Part shown: piece by piece, positions 45,748 to 56,757 of the stretch
Layout: each line of letters starts with the position of its first letter
How positions within the stretch are numbered: the first letter of the stretch is position 1
Assembly: GCA_032629725.1 (NCBI GenBank)
Contig: JAFEVB010000042.1
Span: forward strand, 62,001-126,000
Source of the DNA: Gremmenia infestans
Taxonomy: Eukaryota > Ascomycota > Leotiomycetes > Helotiales > Hamatocanthoscyphaceae
DNA: 64,000 bases
Direction of reading: 5' to 3'
Program-made: the position numbers and the translations under genes
The notes under the pieces: model-generated
Database searches by the model: none
The model's input: only the letters and a program-made list of their open reading frames with translations
Told to the model about the DNA's origin: nothing

Positions 45748-47670
45748 TTAGATTTTAGATGCCCGCATTGCCAAGCGATTCTTGTAAATATCTTCTTGTG
45801 AGATCGTGTTGGGCCCAATATGCGTTTCCATCTGATCAACAAAGTCATCCCATTTATCTTGAGAAACAATGGGGGCCGTCACATATGGTGCAGCACCAGT
45901 CTGCTCAAGTAGCTGCTTTAAATGCGGCATAAGGCTTTTGATGCAGCGATCCTCCTTCCGCAGGATCGCAACTCGTTTCATTTTAAGATTCTCAACGAAC
46001 CAACTTCTGTCTCGCATCATCACTCCTACTTCGTATAGAGTAATCAGGTCCGCATGACACTTAGCCGTCACAGCCGCTTCATATGCCATACGGCATCCGA
46101 TGGCTTCAATGAGGGGTTGACAGAGGGGTAGTACAAGGCGATTGAATTGGTCGCTTCGATGTTTCCCTCCAGTTTCTTTCAGCAGGCCCTGGGCTTCTTT
46201 AAATAGGCCCGCTTCATAGCGAGCCAACGAACAACTTGGATCTCGTGACTTTGGCATCTCGTAGCGTCCTATTAGGAGCTCAGAGGCAAGTCCTGCAAAA
46301 TTTAGTGCTGATTCCAGATCACAAAATGGGATAAGGCTTACGAATACAAAGAACTAGAATATCTCCCTCTGCAATATTTATTCCTCTGGCTTCTAGTTGT
46401 AACCCAATAATTTGATTATGCTTGAATAAACCCTGCGCACCGCATCTTTCCGAGAGTTGAAATAAACGTGTTTGTGTCGCAGTTCCGATGGCAGCTTTAA
46501 AGCAGGTTCCAAGAGCGTGTTGTACCGCAGGGTTCTTTTCAGCTACGAATTTGTTTATAACCTCATCCGCATATGCCTCGAATATTGCGCTCTCTGCCAG
46601 GGTGTGCATAATTGAGACGTGTTGTGTGCGGAAATGTATGATGGAGCTTCTTCTACCATCGGGCCCGCCTACTGTCCGTCGAAAGCTGTAAGTCCCTGCA
46701 ATATAAGCAGCCATCTTCAGAAAGGGGATGTTTAAAGTTGCTAGAGCAAGAGTGCCAATGCCCACACGCCCTATCCCAGCCGTAAACGAAGTTCTCCGGT
46801 TTGGGGCCTTGCTCAGCGTGCCAAGAAGCGCGAGGGATGGAAGCCGAACATGATCAAACGTTGTTATCGAATGGCCTGCAATTTTCGACCCAGCACGCTT
46901 CGGAATCAACCTGACCAGCCCATTAGCGATTTCCAACGTCCAAAGGAAGTATAAACTCACTTTGCTGTTACTCCAGAACACATGTTATGGCCGTCATTCA
47001 GCTTTACAATAAACGGGCGTGGGCCACGGTCTTCTCCTTCTGCGAGCAAGCGTGCAAATACGATTCCCACTCGTTCAAACCCCTCCTGCGGAGTTGTCAT
47101 TGGCATGTACCTATACTTGGTTAGAAAAATCTCACTCTTCGGCAGGTTTGCATACTTTGCAGCATCTTTAGTAGGTGAATGCAAGTCAAACTCTCCGTTG
47201 GCCAACAATGTCGCCGTCGTTCCGAGATTTCGAGCATCGAGTCCATGACCAACTTCAGTCAAGAGGTATTAAGCGCTACAAATCCAATCAGTTCTCATTT
47301 AAAGGCTTCTCATAATTGACAAGATTTACGATGTCTTAAATTCGAGAATGTCTTTCATAAGGGGAACGAGATCCGGTCTGTCGAGAACAAACGGGGCAAG
47401 AGTTCCTGCTCCAAGATTGTACTGGATGAACACAAGGGTACCAGCTGCGGAATCTTTGGTCCATATCATATCCCTGTACAGAAGCCAGAATTTTGGTGTC
47501 AAATAAAGAATATCCTCAAGTGTTTGGGCTGGGCACCAGGTCAGTCGCCGAAATTAGGAGGGAGCTGAGGCAATGGAAAACTTGCCATAACTCTGAGAAA
47601 TGACACGAGCGCGCTGGTAAGAAAGTTGAAGCTGTTCTGCTTGCTGTGACTGTTGTAGACGTAAAACGAG
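45748..47670 (-). pseudogene. Acyl-CoA oxidase-like flavoenzyme, broken
   Basis: Readable exons are 47670-47586, 47528-47330, 47275-46961, 46910-46342 and 46292-45748. Phases fit throughout. Acyl-CoA oxidase/dehydrogenase landmarks: QTLEDILYLTPKFWLLYRDM, LVFIQYNLGAGTLAPFVLDR, LLTEVGHGLDARNLGTTATL (the TEVGHG flavin loop), GHSITTFDHVRLPSLALLG, and a helical C-terminus (AYEAAVTAKCHADLITLYEV). Two faults show decay. A TAA at 47271-47269 lies two codons into the third exon, just before YLLTEVGHG. No intact N-terminus or start codon can be found upstream of 47670, where the frame meets a stop. The first intron has a GC donor (GCAAGT at 47585), either a genuine GC-AG intron or a mutated GT. About 570 codons remain. 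An intact enzyme would oxidise an acyl-CoA using FAD. Confidence 0.8.
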
Positions 47671-48090
47671 CTATACTTGATCCCATACCCGGAAGCTGGG
47701 GAGCACAGTATGTCTTCCTGACTCTGGGGTGGCGCATTCGACCCCGGAACCAGAATAGCGCCATATGCACAAAAATTACGAGTCAATAGAAACCTATTCC
47801 GCTACACCGCAGGAAATGTGTACAAGTGGTGTCACTTAAAAGCGCTGATTGTATCACAATCGCGTAAAAATATCCAACCAGCGTAAAAAGCTGGGCAAGT
47901 CCTTCTAACAAGCCACTTAGTATTAGGAGTGCTACGAAATAAAGAATTCGTCATCTCGGCAATATCACAAACTTTCGATTGGACGGTAGCTCCGACAGTG
48001 ATAGACATGATAGAATCATGCTGAAGGTTTGGGTATTATGCACACCTAGATCTCCACGTATAAGACCTCGCACTCTAAAGGCTGGCTCGA
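47671..48090. other. No recognisable gene
   Basis: It should contain the lost 5' end of the acyl-CoA-oxidase-like gene and the lost 5' end of the amidase, but neither is readable. Confidence 0.4.
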
Positions 48091-48540
48091 GCTATTGCAT
48101 CTACCGCGATAAAAACCAATAACAGTGCTCCTGTAGATTGCATTATCTGCCCAGTACATGCTACTGCAAGTTATCCCCATGACTTTCCAGCCTGGTGGGG
48201 TTATACATCTATTTTCAATCTGCTAGACTATCCCTCGACAGTCCTTGCAATCAAGAAGTTCCAAATATCGCTTACCAAAGACGCCAAACATACGACGTAT
48301 CGACCCGAAAGTAATCCGTTTGACAAGATTACCCAAGGGTGATATTCATGAACCTCGAACACTAAAGATCTGACAATAGCGCTGGAAGAATAGATTACTA
48401 ATTGCTTGAATATAGATGATCCCGAGCTAAATTCTACTCAACCAGTTTGCATACAGGTTATTGGCCTACCGCATCAGGATGAGAAACTTATCGCAATTAC
48501 CGAAGCAATGGATCGAATCATAATCAATAGTGAGATATAG
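48091..48540 (+). pseudogene. Amidase (acetamidase-like) C-terminal remnant
   Basis: In a single frame the plus strand reads APVDCIICPVHATASYPHDF, then PAWWGYTSIFNLLDYPSTVL, AIKKFQISLTKDAKHTTYRP and ESNPFDKITQG. A TGA at 48340 and further stops follow, then in the same frame DDPELNSTQPVCIQVIGLPH and QDEKLIAITEAMDRIIINS with a natural-looking TAG at 48538. These are the conserved end of fungal amidases of the amidase signature family (AmdS-like): P-V-D-x-I-L-C-P, the W-G-Y-T-S-x-x-N-L-L-D-Y-P strand, and Q-V-I-G-L-P near the C-terminus. The catalytic Ser-cisSer-Lys region would lie upstream and is not found. The gene is therefore 5' truncated and carries internal stops. Confidence 0.8.
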
Positions 48541-49107
48541 GTATTATTAATATATACTCTGCTCAAATAACAGCCAACTCCTTCCAATTACCGTAATTTT
48601 AGATTTTGATTAGCATACGGAAGAGTAGTTTCGATTGACTTTAAATCTTGGCGTGGCTATAGGGGGTCTTGGCTGGTAGGCGAGTGCCAGGTTAGGTTTA
48701 TTTGTCTGCGTTACAAATGGGCAATGTCCCGCCGTCCCGTTGCTACTCTATACTGAGCGTACGTATCTACCGAGGTATTTTTATTAATGGTTAATTAAAA
48801 TTATACAGAGTTTAATGGCTTATCGACAATCGTCGGATCAAACCGCACCGATCCACATGGCAGTAGTGGCCAGCGCAAAATCCCGCCTCGACCTTAGCGG
48901 GAACATACGTTATCGGAGTTCTCCTGGTGCGGTTTTCCCCTGCCAATATTGTGCACTCGAACATCGACGTCTATATATCAGATTCCTAGCACGCAAACTT
49001 AGAACGCCACGCACCTCACCATCATCTTTAGCCTAAGCTTTTAGGACCTTCATCTTCAAGACCAGCTTCTTCTCTTTAACACCGATTATCAGCAACTGAA
49101 TATCGAT
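48541..49107. other. Intergenic
   Basis: No gene seen. Any original promoter of the LigB-like gene would be here. A plus-strand frame at 48815-49036 is not convincing. Confidence 0.45.
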
Positions 49108-49706
49108 ATGGGGAAAATTGTAGCGGCTGTTGCATTGCCAAACCGGACGTGCGAGAACGCACCGAGCAAGCCTCGAAGAAGCTGGGGAAAAGCTTGCAAG
49201 ATGCAAAACCAGACGTTGTCATTGCCATTCTGGACGATCATTTCGAAAACTTGTTTCGGAATAACATGCCATCTATCTCTGTTGGAGTAGCTGAAAGTCA
49301 TAGGGGTCCTGCAAGTCAGTGGCTCGAAGCTCTACGGTATGAGAAGACAATCAATTTTCCAGGAGCCCCAGAGTTGGCTGAAAAACTACTCAAGTCGTTC
49401 GTCCAGGATGACTTTGACTGCTCACGAACTGGATCTCTTGACTACGGCAACAATTTAATGCTTCCATGGAAATTGCTTGATTAGGGTCTCACTTGTCCGA
49501 TCATCCCTATCTTCATCAACGTCTTCACACCACCGTTAATATCATACAAAAGAGCTTACACATTCGGAGAAGCAATTCGTGCGGCAGTAGAAAAGTTACC
49601 CTCAGATTTAAGGGTCGGTCTGATTACTACTGGAGGCCTTTCGCATTGGCCATTTTGTGCTCGTGTCTGCAGGTGTCTGCGCCGGTTGATATGGGACCTT
49701 GATTGA
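49108..49706 (+). pseudogene. LigB-type extradiol ring-cleavage dioxygenase-like, broken
   Basis: An ATG at 49108 gives MGKIVAAVALPN, a typical LigB-superfamily start. The reading then moves to another frame (KPDVRERTEQASKKLGKSLQ), apparently after loss of the N-terminal segment that carries metal-binding His residues. The body is clear: DAKPDVVIAILDDHFENLFR, NMPSISVGVAESHRGPA and GNNLMLPWKLLD. A TAG stop (49482-49484) interrupts, and in the same frame the protein continues GLTCPIIPIFINVFTPPLIS, YKRAYTFGEAIRAAVEKLPS and DLRVGLITTGGLSHWPF. It then diverges and ends at 49706, short of a full family C-terminus. An intact enzyme would open a catechol-type ring with Fe(II). Truncation, frameshift and nonsense mutation together mark it as dead. 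Confidence 0.8.
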
Positions 49707-50411
49707 GTAGATTCAATTTAGAACCATTTTTTGTCTTCAATTATGGATACTAGACTTAGCTATAGTTTAGGCATCATATGAATTTCTGTATTTGCTAAAT
49801 CCTAATCTTCGTTAATAGTGAGGACGCGAGCTCCTTGAATTCAGGAAGTATTGGTGGATTCAAATAAGAAAAACGAATATAAGATATTGCTTTCTATTGG
49901 GCGGAAGTATTTATTATAGGGGCAAGCTACTTACTATAAATAAGGATAGCTGTGCTAGGTAAGGATGCCTATTTCAAGTCTAGTGAAATATGTTACAGCT
50001 AAAGGTAATGTTCACATGCGACAGCTGCCGAATCAACCAGATCTAGTCGTTATTATATGCGGTGATTGTCCCAATCAAGGATCCATAAAGGGGCGCAAGT
50101 GCCCTCGCTTCGTCCACCACGAAAGATCGCCCGCTTTAGAAATCCACGAGGTAGAGAACATATGATTTCCATTGGGTCTCAAAAAGCGCTGCCTCATTTC
50201 AAATCTTGCCATGTCCACTGATATAATAATGGCTAGTAAACTCCCCAGCCCGAACTTTAATTCAGGAACGTGAAATTTAACAAGTAGTCATTCTAAGCTC
50301 ATCTACTTGATCTACTAACTATCAGTTCTCTATTTAAACTCTAGTTCTGCCTATCTCTATGTAATAAATCTAATACAATCTTTTAGTGCTTATAAGTCAC
50401 GCCCGTAATCT
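49707..50411. other. Intergenic
   Basis: No supported gene. A short frame starting near 50007 (MFTCDSCRINQI) faintly recalls the first half of a Zn2Cys6 DNA-binding motif, but it stops at once. Confidence 0.4.
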
Positions 50412-51616
50412 CTATACTTTCCCAGCAGCCTGTGCCTCCTCAAATTCCTTGCTGAATGGCCAATCCGTGTAGCCAGTGGCCTGTTTCGGCAGATAAAACT
50501 TCTTTCGGTCATAAGGCGTGAGTTCGATCTTTTCCTTGACCCGGAAGACTAGATCAGGATTCGAAATGAAATAACGCCCAAAGACAATCACTACATCTTT
50601 ATCCTTGTACTCGACATCAGCAGCAGCGTATGCCGATTCTGTCGTGTAACCTGAAGCGAGGAGGACGGGACTTATATTGTCCCATATATCGACCAAGAAT
50701 TTAACTGACTCGGGACTTTCAACGTCTGGCTCATTCTCCAACCACCAAACCCGTGGCAAGATGATATGGAGGTAGGAAAGGTTGAACTTCTTCAACTCTC
50801 TGGTGTAGTAGGAGAATTGTTCCACTAAAGCATCGTTCTTCATTTTCATGCCTTGGAACGTGCTAAAGGGTGATATGCGGATGCCAGTCCTTTCAGCACC
50901 TACGGCGGCGACGACGGCCTTCGTAACCTCGAGCCCAAATCGGGCTCTCTTCTCTACACTGCCACCCCAAGCGTCCGTTCGGTTGTTGCTCACATCCTGG
51001 ACAAATTGATCAATCAGGTATCCGTTTGCACTGTGGATCTCCACGCCGTCGAAGCCCGCCTCGATGGCATTTTTCGCCGCTTGTGCGTATAGACCAATGT
51101 ACTCCTGGATTTCCTTTTCCGACAACGCTTCCGGTTGGGCGCCGCCTTCAAAGGGAATATCGCCGGGGCCTTTGACTTTACCATCCGCACCCAATTCTGC
51201 CGAGAGGACTTCCGGAGATGCGGCGCGACCAAGGGCCCACAGCTGAAGGTTTATATATGAGCCTTTTGCATGGACGGCGTCTGTAACTTTCTTCCATGCT
51301 GCAATTTGATCCGTGTTCCAGATGCCTGGAACATTGGGTATACCACTTGCCTATCGCGAGGATCTTGAATCAGTATTGCTGTGTAGGGGAATACCAAAAT
51401 TGGTTATTCTGGACTTACTCGGGGAGCGATAAAGGAGCCTTCTGATATGAGAAGGGTACCGGGTGTAGATGCACGCTGAGCGTAATATTCTGCAGACATC
51501 GGGAGGTGCACATGATTATCGTCGGCACGGACTCGAGTAAGAGGAGCTAGTGCAATACGGTTTGAGAGCTGGACATTGCCAAGCTTAAGTGGTTGGAAGA
51601 GTCTTGATGGTGACAT
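50412..51616 (-). CDS. Old Yellow Enzyme family NADH:flavin oxidoreductase
   Basis: Two exons, 51616-51419 and 51350-50412, with a 68-nt intron, give 378 residues. It starts MSPSRLFQPLKLGNVQLSNR. FMN-binding and active-site landmarks: IALAPLTRVRA (flavin-contacting Thr), AEYYAQRASTPGTLLISEGS, NLQLWALGRAA, the His/Asn pair in VEIHSANGYLIDQF, SNNRTDAWGGSVEKRARF, RISPFSTFQGM and the C-terminal FMN phosphate site VVIVFGRYFISNPDLVFRVK. OYEs reduce activated C=C bonds of enones using NAD(P)H and also serve in fungal alkaloid and other secondary pathways; the native substrate is unknown. The frame is fully intact although three neighbours on its right-to-left path are broken, so it may have an independent role or be newer. 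The start is fixed by the conserved N-terminus. Confidence 0.95.
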
Positions 51617-53130
51617 TTTGTTCGTCTCTTTTATATGTGCAAGATATACCAAAGTTTGAGAGAATGGCTATGTATAAAAAACATAGGGTGGAGGGGCACT
51701 TTCTCCAATTTATAGAATTCTTCTCACCCACCTACATACATCTTGATTGTTCAGCAATCGTACACAATGGACAACATTTCCTCCGTACTCCGTTAAAAAC
51801 TTCTTATCGTGCGTGTCGTGTTGGTATCGTGCGCAAACCGGGATTTTCCTAGGCCCAATACGATCAGACCACCGAACAAAGAAGGCGGACAACGTCCACC
51901 TTTCTACGTATACCTGAGTCGTACACCTGTGGGGGGTTCATCCGACGTATGCCCGTGAGTGAATAATGCATTTACATTATAGAATTCCCTTTAGTAATGC
52001 ATTTGCATTCTACTGTAGGAGTTAAGCAGGGGGATAATACGTAATTTCGGCTATACCACCATCTACCCAAGTTTTTTCGGAGGTAAGTTAGGTTAGACCA
52101 TCAATGCATGAAAAAGCTTACTAAGGCATATCTGGCACCAGTAGTTCACTAGTACCGACAGTTATCAGATCATTCTACGCACGGGCCACCGGCACCTGAA
52201 AGACAATAATGACGTCGCATAGGTGTAGAAAGGTGCCGGTGAGTGGTGTTGTTCGCGAAAATTCAGGGGCCAATTTTTTATTACCAACTCCTAGGAACTT
52301 TCGATCACTTTCGACGTACTGTAGTGTGGAGGAGCGAGCTAGCTGGTAGGGTGAAGGCTAATGCAGGGAGAAGGGATGAAAGGGGGGAAGAGAGAGAGAA
52401 GGCCTCAAGGAAGTAGTGAGAAGTGTAGAGACTGGATTTCATAGTGTGTAACCAGAGAGTGAGAAGAAGCCAGCTATATACCCGAAGTGTGGTCAGTGAC
52501 AACCACATGGCTAGGACCCAAGATCCCAATTAGAGCAGAAGCAGCCCCACCATAGTAGAAGAAGAATGCGGTACTGATTTAACATATGCTACTGTAGATG
52601 GTGTAGGACCTTATAAGTTGATGTTCATAAGTGTCAGGAGAATGGGACCGGGACTTTAAAGCCATGTGACCGCGTGACTAAGCGAAGGTGCATAATCTCT
52701 TCGCAACAAATCCGGGATCTACAGATCTATATCAAACCAACATCAATGGAACCACCAAGACCCCCAAATACATACCTACCATAGTAGCGAAGTGATCACC
52801 TTGTGATACCAACAATCAGTGCCTATTTGCATGTCCACCACGAGAAAGCATAATAAAGAGTTACAGAAAAAAGACGTAAGTCTATGCAGCTGCAAAATTA
52901 AAGCTGCATAAAAGCAATTGGAGCAATTATATCCCTCTCATCACCAATACCGGTTCATGCCATGCTTATTTCCCAATCCTTTTTATATACTTTCAATGCA
53001 AGAAACCCGAAACCAACGACCCTGTTCCATTACATCCAACCGCCCCAGCCCACCCTTTCATATAACCTTCAGAAACATGACCCAAGACCAAAAATGCTCA
53101 AACGAACAAATAGCATAACGTTCGAACTGT
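51617..53130. other. Intergenic
   Basis: No gene seen in 1.5 kb. GA-rich stretch at 52370-52410. It probably contains the promoter of the Old Yellow Enzyme gene at its left end. Confidence 0.5.
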
Positions 53131-53884
53131 TTACAAAGCAATAATGGCAGCGAAAACCGCCAATACGCCCGTGAGAGAGACGCCCATATGAAGTGTATCA
53201 GCGGCAGCCTTGCTCGTCGTCGCAGTCGCAGCACTGGAGCTCGTCCCAGTAGCCGTCGAAGCACCTACAGCATCCCATCAAATTAGGAAAAATCATCCCC
53301 CGTCTCGACCCCCACCCTTCTACACAGAGTACTCACCACTCGTCCCACTAGCAGTCTTCTCACCCCCACTCGCACTCGCACTCCCCGTCGCCGTCGTGAC
53401 CGTCGCAGTCGCAGTCGCAGATCCCGTTTCCTCTGCAGCTGCAGCAGTAGAGGTCGGTGTGAAGGTTGCGCTGGCTACGCAGCCTTTTTGACAAGTCTCG
53501 TAGGCGGCGTTCGCGGCTGAACTGCCGTCGCCTTGGACGCAGGATGCGATGCAGTCGATGGTGCGGTTTTGCGCACTGTAGTCGCCTTCTGGCACGATGA
53601 TGCAGGATTGGCGGCAGGAGGGGTCTTTGGGGTCGCCTGGAGGGTGGTTAATTAGTTTTGTTCGGTTTGTGGGGCTTTTTTCTGTTTTGTTTTGGTGGAG
53701 AAGATGAGGGGGGTGAGAGGAGGGAGGGAGGGAGGAGGAACAAACAAGCGGACAAGCAGGAAGCTTGAGATGATTGCGCTGGAGTGAGAGCCACGGACGA
53801 AGCGACAGGGGCTACTGTTGTGTTCTGTGCCTTTACTGACAGGACAGCCAGGACGCTGGAGGCTAGCAAGGTAGAGAAACGCAT
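53131..53884 (-). CDS. Secreted Cys-rich protein with GPI-type C-terminus
   Basis: Three exons (53884-53746, 53636-53337, 53264-53131) give 190 residues. The signal peptide is MRFSTLLASSVLAVLSVKAQ. The mature N-half has eight Cys in paired C-x3-C pattern: CLSAC-DPKDPSCRQSC, then CIASC and CQKGC. A Thr/Ala/Ser-rich linker follows (TATATVTTATGSASASGG), ending in a hydrophobic tail (VSLTGVLAVFAAIIAL) after a short Ser/Ala stretch, the layout of a GPI-anchored wall protein. The pattern resembles small secreted Cys-rich or CFEM-like proteins but is not a canonical CFEM. Role unknown; surface exposure is inferred. Linker codons are repetitive (GCAGTC), so length variation between strains is likely. 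Confidence 0.8.
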
Positions 53885-54905
53885 TTCGATGGTACAATAT
53901 CGGAATTGAAAAATTGACAATTACTGAAACGAGTGTATTTTCCGAAAAGCCGAAAGGAATAAACAGAGAAGAAAGGATTAGAGAACAAAGTCTTCAAAAG
54001 CGAGCGTGTGTAGTGGAAGGAAAGAAAGCAAATGATGAGCAGAAGTAAGGGGATAAAGTAAAATTCGTGGCACCGTTCCAGGGGGAAGACTTGTGCGCCC
54101 AATAAAAAGGGATCGCGTGTCGCTCGTTTTTGTGAGACATCTCATTTACGAGCGAAGAATCCGAGTTCTCAAAGTTTTTGAGTAGCATCGTGAATACGAA
54201 GTAGAACGTGGAGAGGTGGTAAGTAGCTCACTCGATATGAGATGATATTTAACGCTTGACCCCATGATTATTGGATTTTAAGCTTAATTCAGTCCCCGCA
54301 TTTATCGTAATTATATTCTCTTTTTAGACTGATCGAGCTAACAGCCTATCATATGCTGTGCCGTGGAAAGTCTTTCGCGGGGCGAGATTTCTTTACAAAT
54401 CGGGAGCTTTTAGGATTGGTTGATTTATAGCGAACTGCAACGCTAAATTCCCCGCAGGTACAAGTTAGCTTATGGTCCTTCGTGTAAGAGACATGTGAAC
54501 CTGATTCTGGAAACTATGATCCAAATCGTTCGTATCCCAAGTACACGAGAAAACCATAGTATTTGGGCACTAAACAGAATAGAGGAAGCAGAGAGTTAGA
54601 GATATTGTCACGGTTCAGATGGTGAGTGGGTACTGCATTACCCCGCATTATAGACGGGAGCAGTTCTAAGAATCCAGTCCAGGCACCGCTGGAATAATTC
54701 ATACTGTTGGGTAGCTAGATTTACCATGAAATGTTCCTTGGACATCAAAATATCGTGATGATGTCAAAATAGGTGATAGCTTCACCCGAGGAGCAAATGA
54801 CCAGCCACGTGATTTGGGACCGGCTCCCGAGTTGCAGGCTGGTATTTCCCCTGTCCCTCTTCCCTGTCAAACGGACTGTGTACGATATCAAGCTGATGGG
54901 GAGTA
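53885..54905. other. Intergenic
   Basis: No gene seen. The right end may contain unreadable 5' debris of the IAH1-like pseudogene. Confidence 0.45.
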
Positions 54906-55635
54906 TCATATATAAGGAGACTGGATGTCATAAATCGAGGCTTTAGATTTGTCGTCCCCGTCCCGTTTTTGCTCTCCTTGTCTTTGATATGGAGGAGCTG
55001 TGGATGAATGTCCAGTAGGTACAGCATGATCATATCCTGACTATCCTCTCCCAAATCCTCACAACAAGAGCAAGCACCTGTGCGATTCTTGGTCCGTCTC
55101 CCTCCCAACCTATCTGTGTTTGACTTAAGCTAGACAATCAGGTTCGGTGCAAATAACAATAATACATGCACTTCCTCCATCTACCAATACGTACGTACCA
55201 CTTGATACATTCAAATCCAACCTCAATGTCATTATCAATCATCCGTCTGTAGTTGTGCATACTCCGAACATCATCTTCTCACTCCTCCGCCGGTGGAGGA
55301 GAGTATTATGCATGACTTGAATCAACAGATGAATGCTGTCAATAGCTGCGCTGATGAGCTGATGATTCAGAAAGCGGTGGATACTAAGGCGTATGTACAC
55401 CGATGCTGTGAAAGAAGTAGCGATTGAGATGAACGTTGCGCTTGTGGATGTTTGGAGTGCTTGTGCGAAGAAGGCCGTTGAATTGGAACGATGGCGGTAA
55501 TATATTGCTAGGGATGAGAGCGGTTGGTAGAAGTGAGCCGATGAGCCGCTACGTCTGCATCTCAACCCGGATAGATACAAAGTTGTGTTTCAGGAGTTGA
55601 TGAAGGTCATGAAAGATAAGTGGCCGGGTTGTTAG
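54906..55635 (+). pseudogene. IAH1-like isoamyl acetate-hydrolysing esterase, decayed
   Basis: Family blocks appear in order but in changing frames: SYIRRLDVINRGF (54906 on), HDHILTILSQIL (about 55029), EQAPVRFL in a second frame, RFGAN (about 55142), LPPSTNTYVPLDTFKSNLNV and IINHPSVVVHTPNI, then a shift to TPPPVEES, LNQQMNAVNSCADELMIQKA, another shift to DAVKEVAIEMNVALVDVWSA, several stops, and finally LHLNPDRYKVVFQELMKVMK with DKWPGC and TAG at 55635. These are the signatures of IAH1-type SGNH hydrolases: R-L-D-V-x-N-R-G-F, G-A-N-D, T-P-P-P-V, and the catalytic D-x-L-H-L-N-P-D-G-Y, here degraded. The N-terminal GDS block with the nucleophile Ser is not found. At least three frameshifts plus nonsense codons make it a clear pseudogene. 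Confidence 0.82.
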
Positions 55636-56133
55636 CCGTATAAGAGGTTATATGTAGTGGAAGTGTTGTGAGAGGATAAAATGTGGGATGTTTATTGAGA
55701 GTGTGTCGGCTTCTGGCGGGACTTGAGGTGTAGGTACTCATGTGATGAGAATAACGCTGACACTGTCGATACTCTAGCAACATTTAATAGATTGCTCTTC
55801 ATAACATTTTGATCCTAGGTTTAGCTGATGAAGAAGCACAAATTCTATGCACTGAATAGTGAGATAGGCTTTAACTTGGTTGTCGATAGTTATTCGTCGA
55901 AGTTGGATCCGACATAACGACGGTATTGACAAGAAGGGGTTTTAGAGGGGAGGATAATGAATACAGCTCACTCAGGTGAATTCATGCGCACCGGTGAATT
56001 ATTCCCACTTCGACTTTGCCATCGACTTTCTGCAGCAAACATTCGTCTTCAAATCCCAATATCCAACATCCATGGTCCATGGTATTTCCCAACCACCAAC
56101 GTGAGCTTTGGAGACCTCTCAATATCATCAATC
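55636..56133. other. Intergenic
   Basis: No gene seen; probable promoter of the following small gene. Confidence 0.5.
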
Positions 56134-56757
56134 ATGTCTAACGTACGTGACTATGGGAAAAGCTTCGCCATCGGGTGTTGCGGTTTACTGACATCATGTA
56201 GGATACGCTGGAAACCAGCGACCTGCCCACCATCGAGAATGAATCGAACAATAAATCAAAACTCGAATCCGAGTCCATCAAAGAGCTTGACAGTGCCAAT
56301 GAAGACAAGTCTAAGGGCGAAGGTGACAATTCAGATAAGGCAGAGGAATTCAAGGACGAGGAGTGTTTCGCTATAGGAGTAAAACAAAAGGATCTCACTG
56401 ACATTCAGAAACCCCAGGTAGGCTGATTTCAACTATACTCTCTTGTTAATATCATCGCTGATCCAACGGCAGGAGCAAGCCAGCAAGATGAAGCATCAGA
56501 GTATTCTGGATTTCACTGATGGCTCGGAGGCGTTGAAGAAGCTTGGCAACAAGCATTCGGAGATGGTGCAGTGCAAATACGGTAACTTCAAGCAGGAAGG
56601 CAGAGACGTCAAAGGCATGTCCAAGTTCCATCAAAGCGGCTGGCCGACTGCCCAAGAGATCGCGGAAATCGATGCTACGGATTCGGGTCCCTGCACATGC
56701 ACTCTGTGTGCTGCAAGGAGGGCGAAAAGGGCGATGATCTCGCCACCGAAGGTTTAA
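56134..56757 (+). CDS. Small acidic hypothetical protein, three exons
   Basis: Exons 56134-56142, 56202-56417 and 56473-56757 give 169 residues. The first coding exon is just nine nt (Met-Ser-Asn) before a GTACGT donor. Exon 2 encodes an acidic Glu/Lys/Ser segment (TLETSDLPTIENESNNKSKL, then DKAEEFKDEECFAIGVKQKD). Exon 3 encodes KMKHQSILDFTDGSEALKKL, a Lys-rich middle and a Cys cluster near the end (GPCTCTLCAARRAKRA). No signal peptide or membrane segment is visible, and I recognise no family. Two introns with GT-AG ends and exact phases support the model. It could equally start in a more 5' exon. Nuclear or cytosolic location is a guess. Confidence 0.6.

Noticed and set aside
50007..50060. 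MFTCDSCRINQI, resembling half a Zn2Cys6 motif
   Set aside because: Stops immediately, lacks the second Cys triplet in any frame I could follow, and may be chance.
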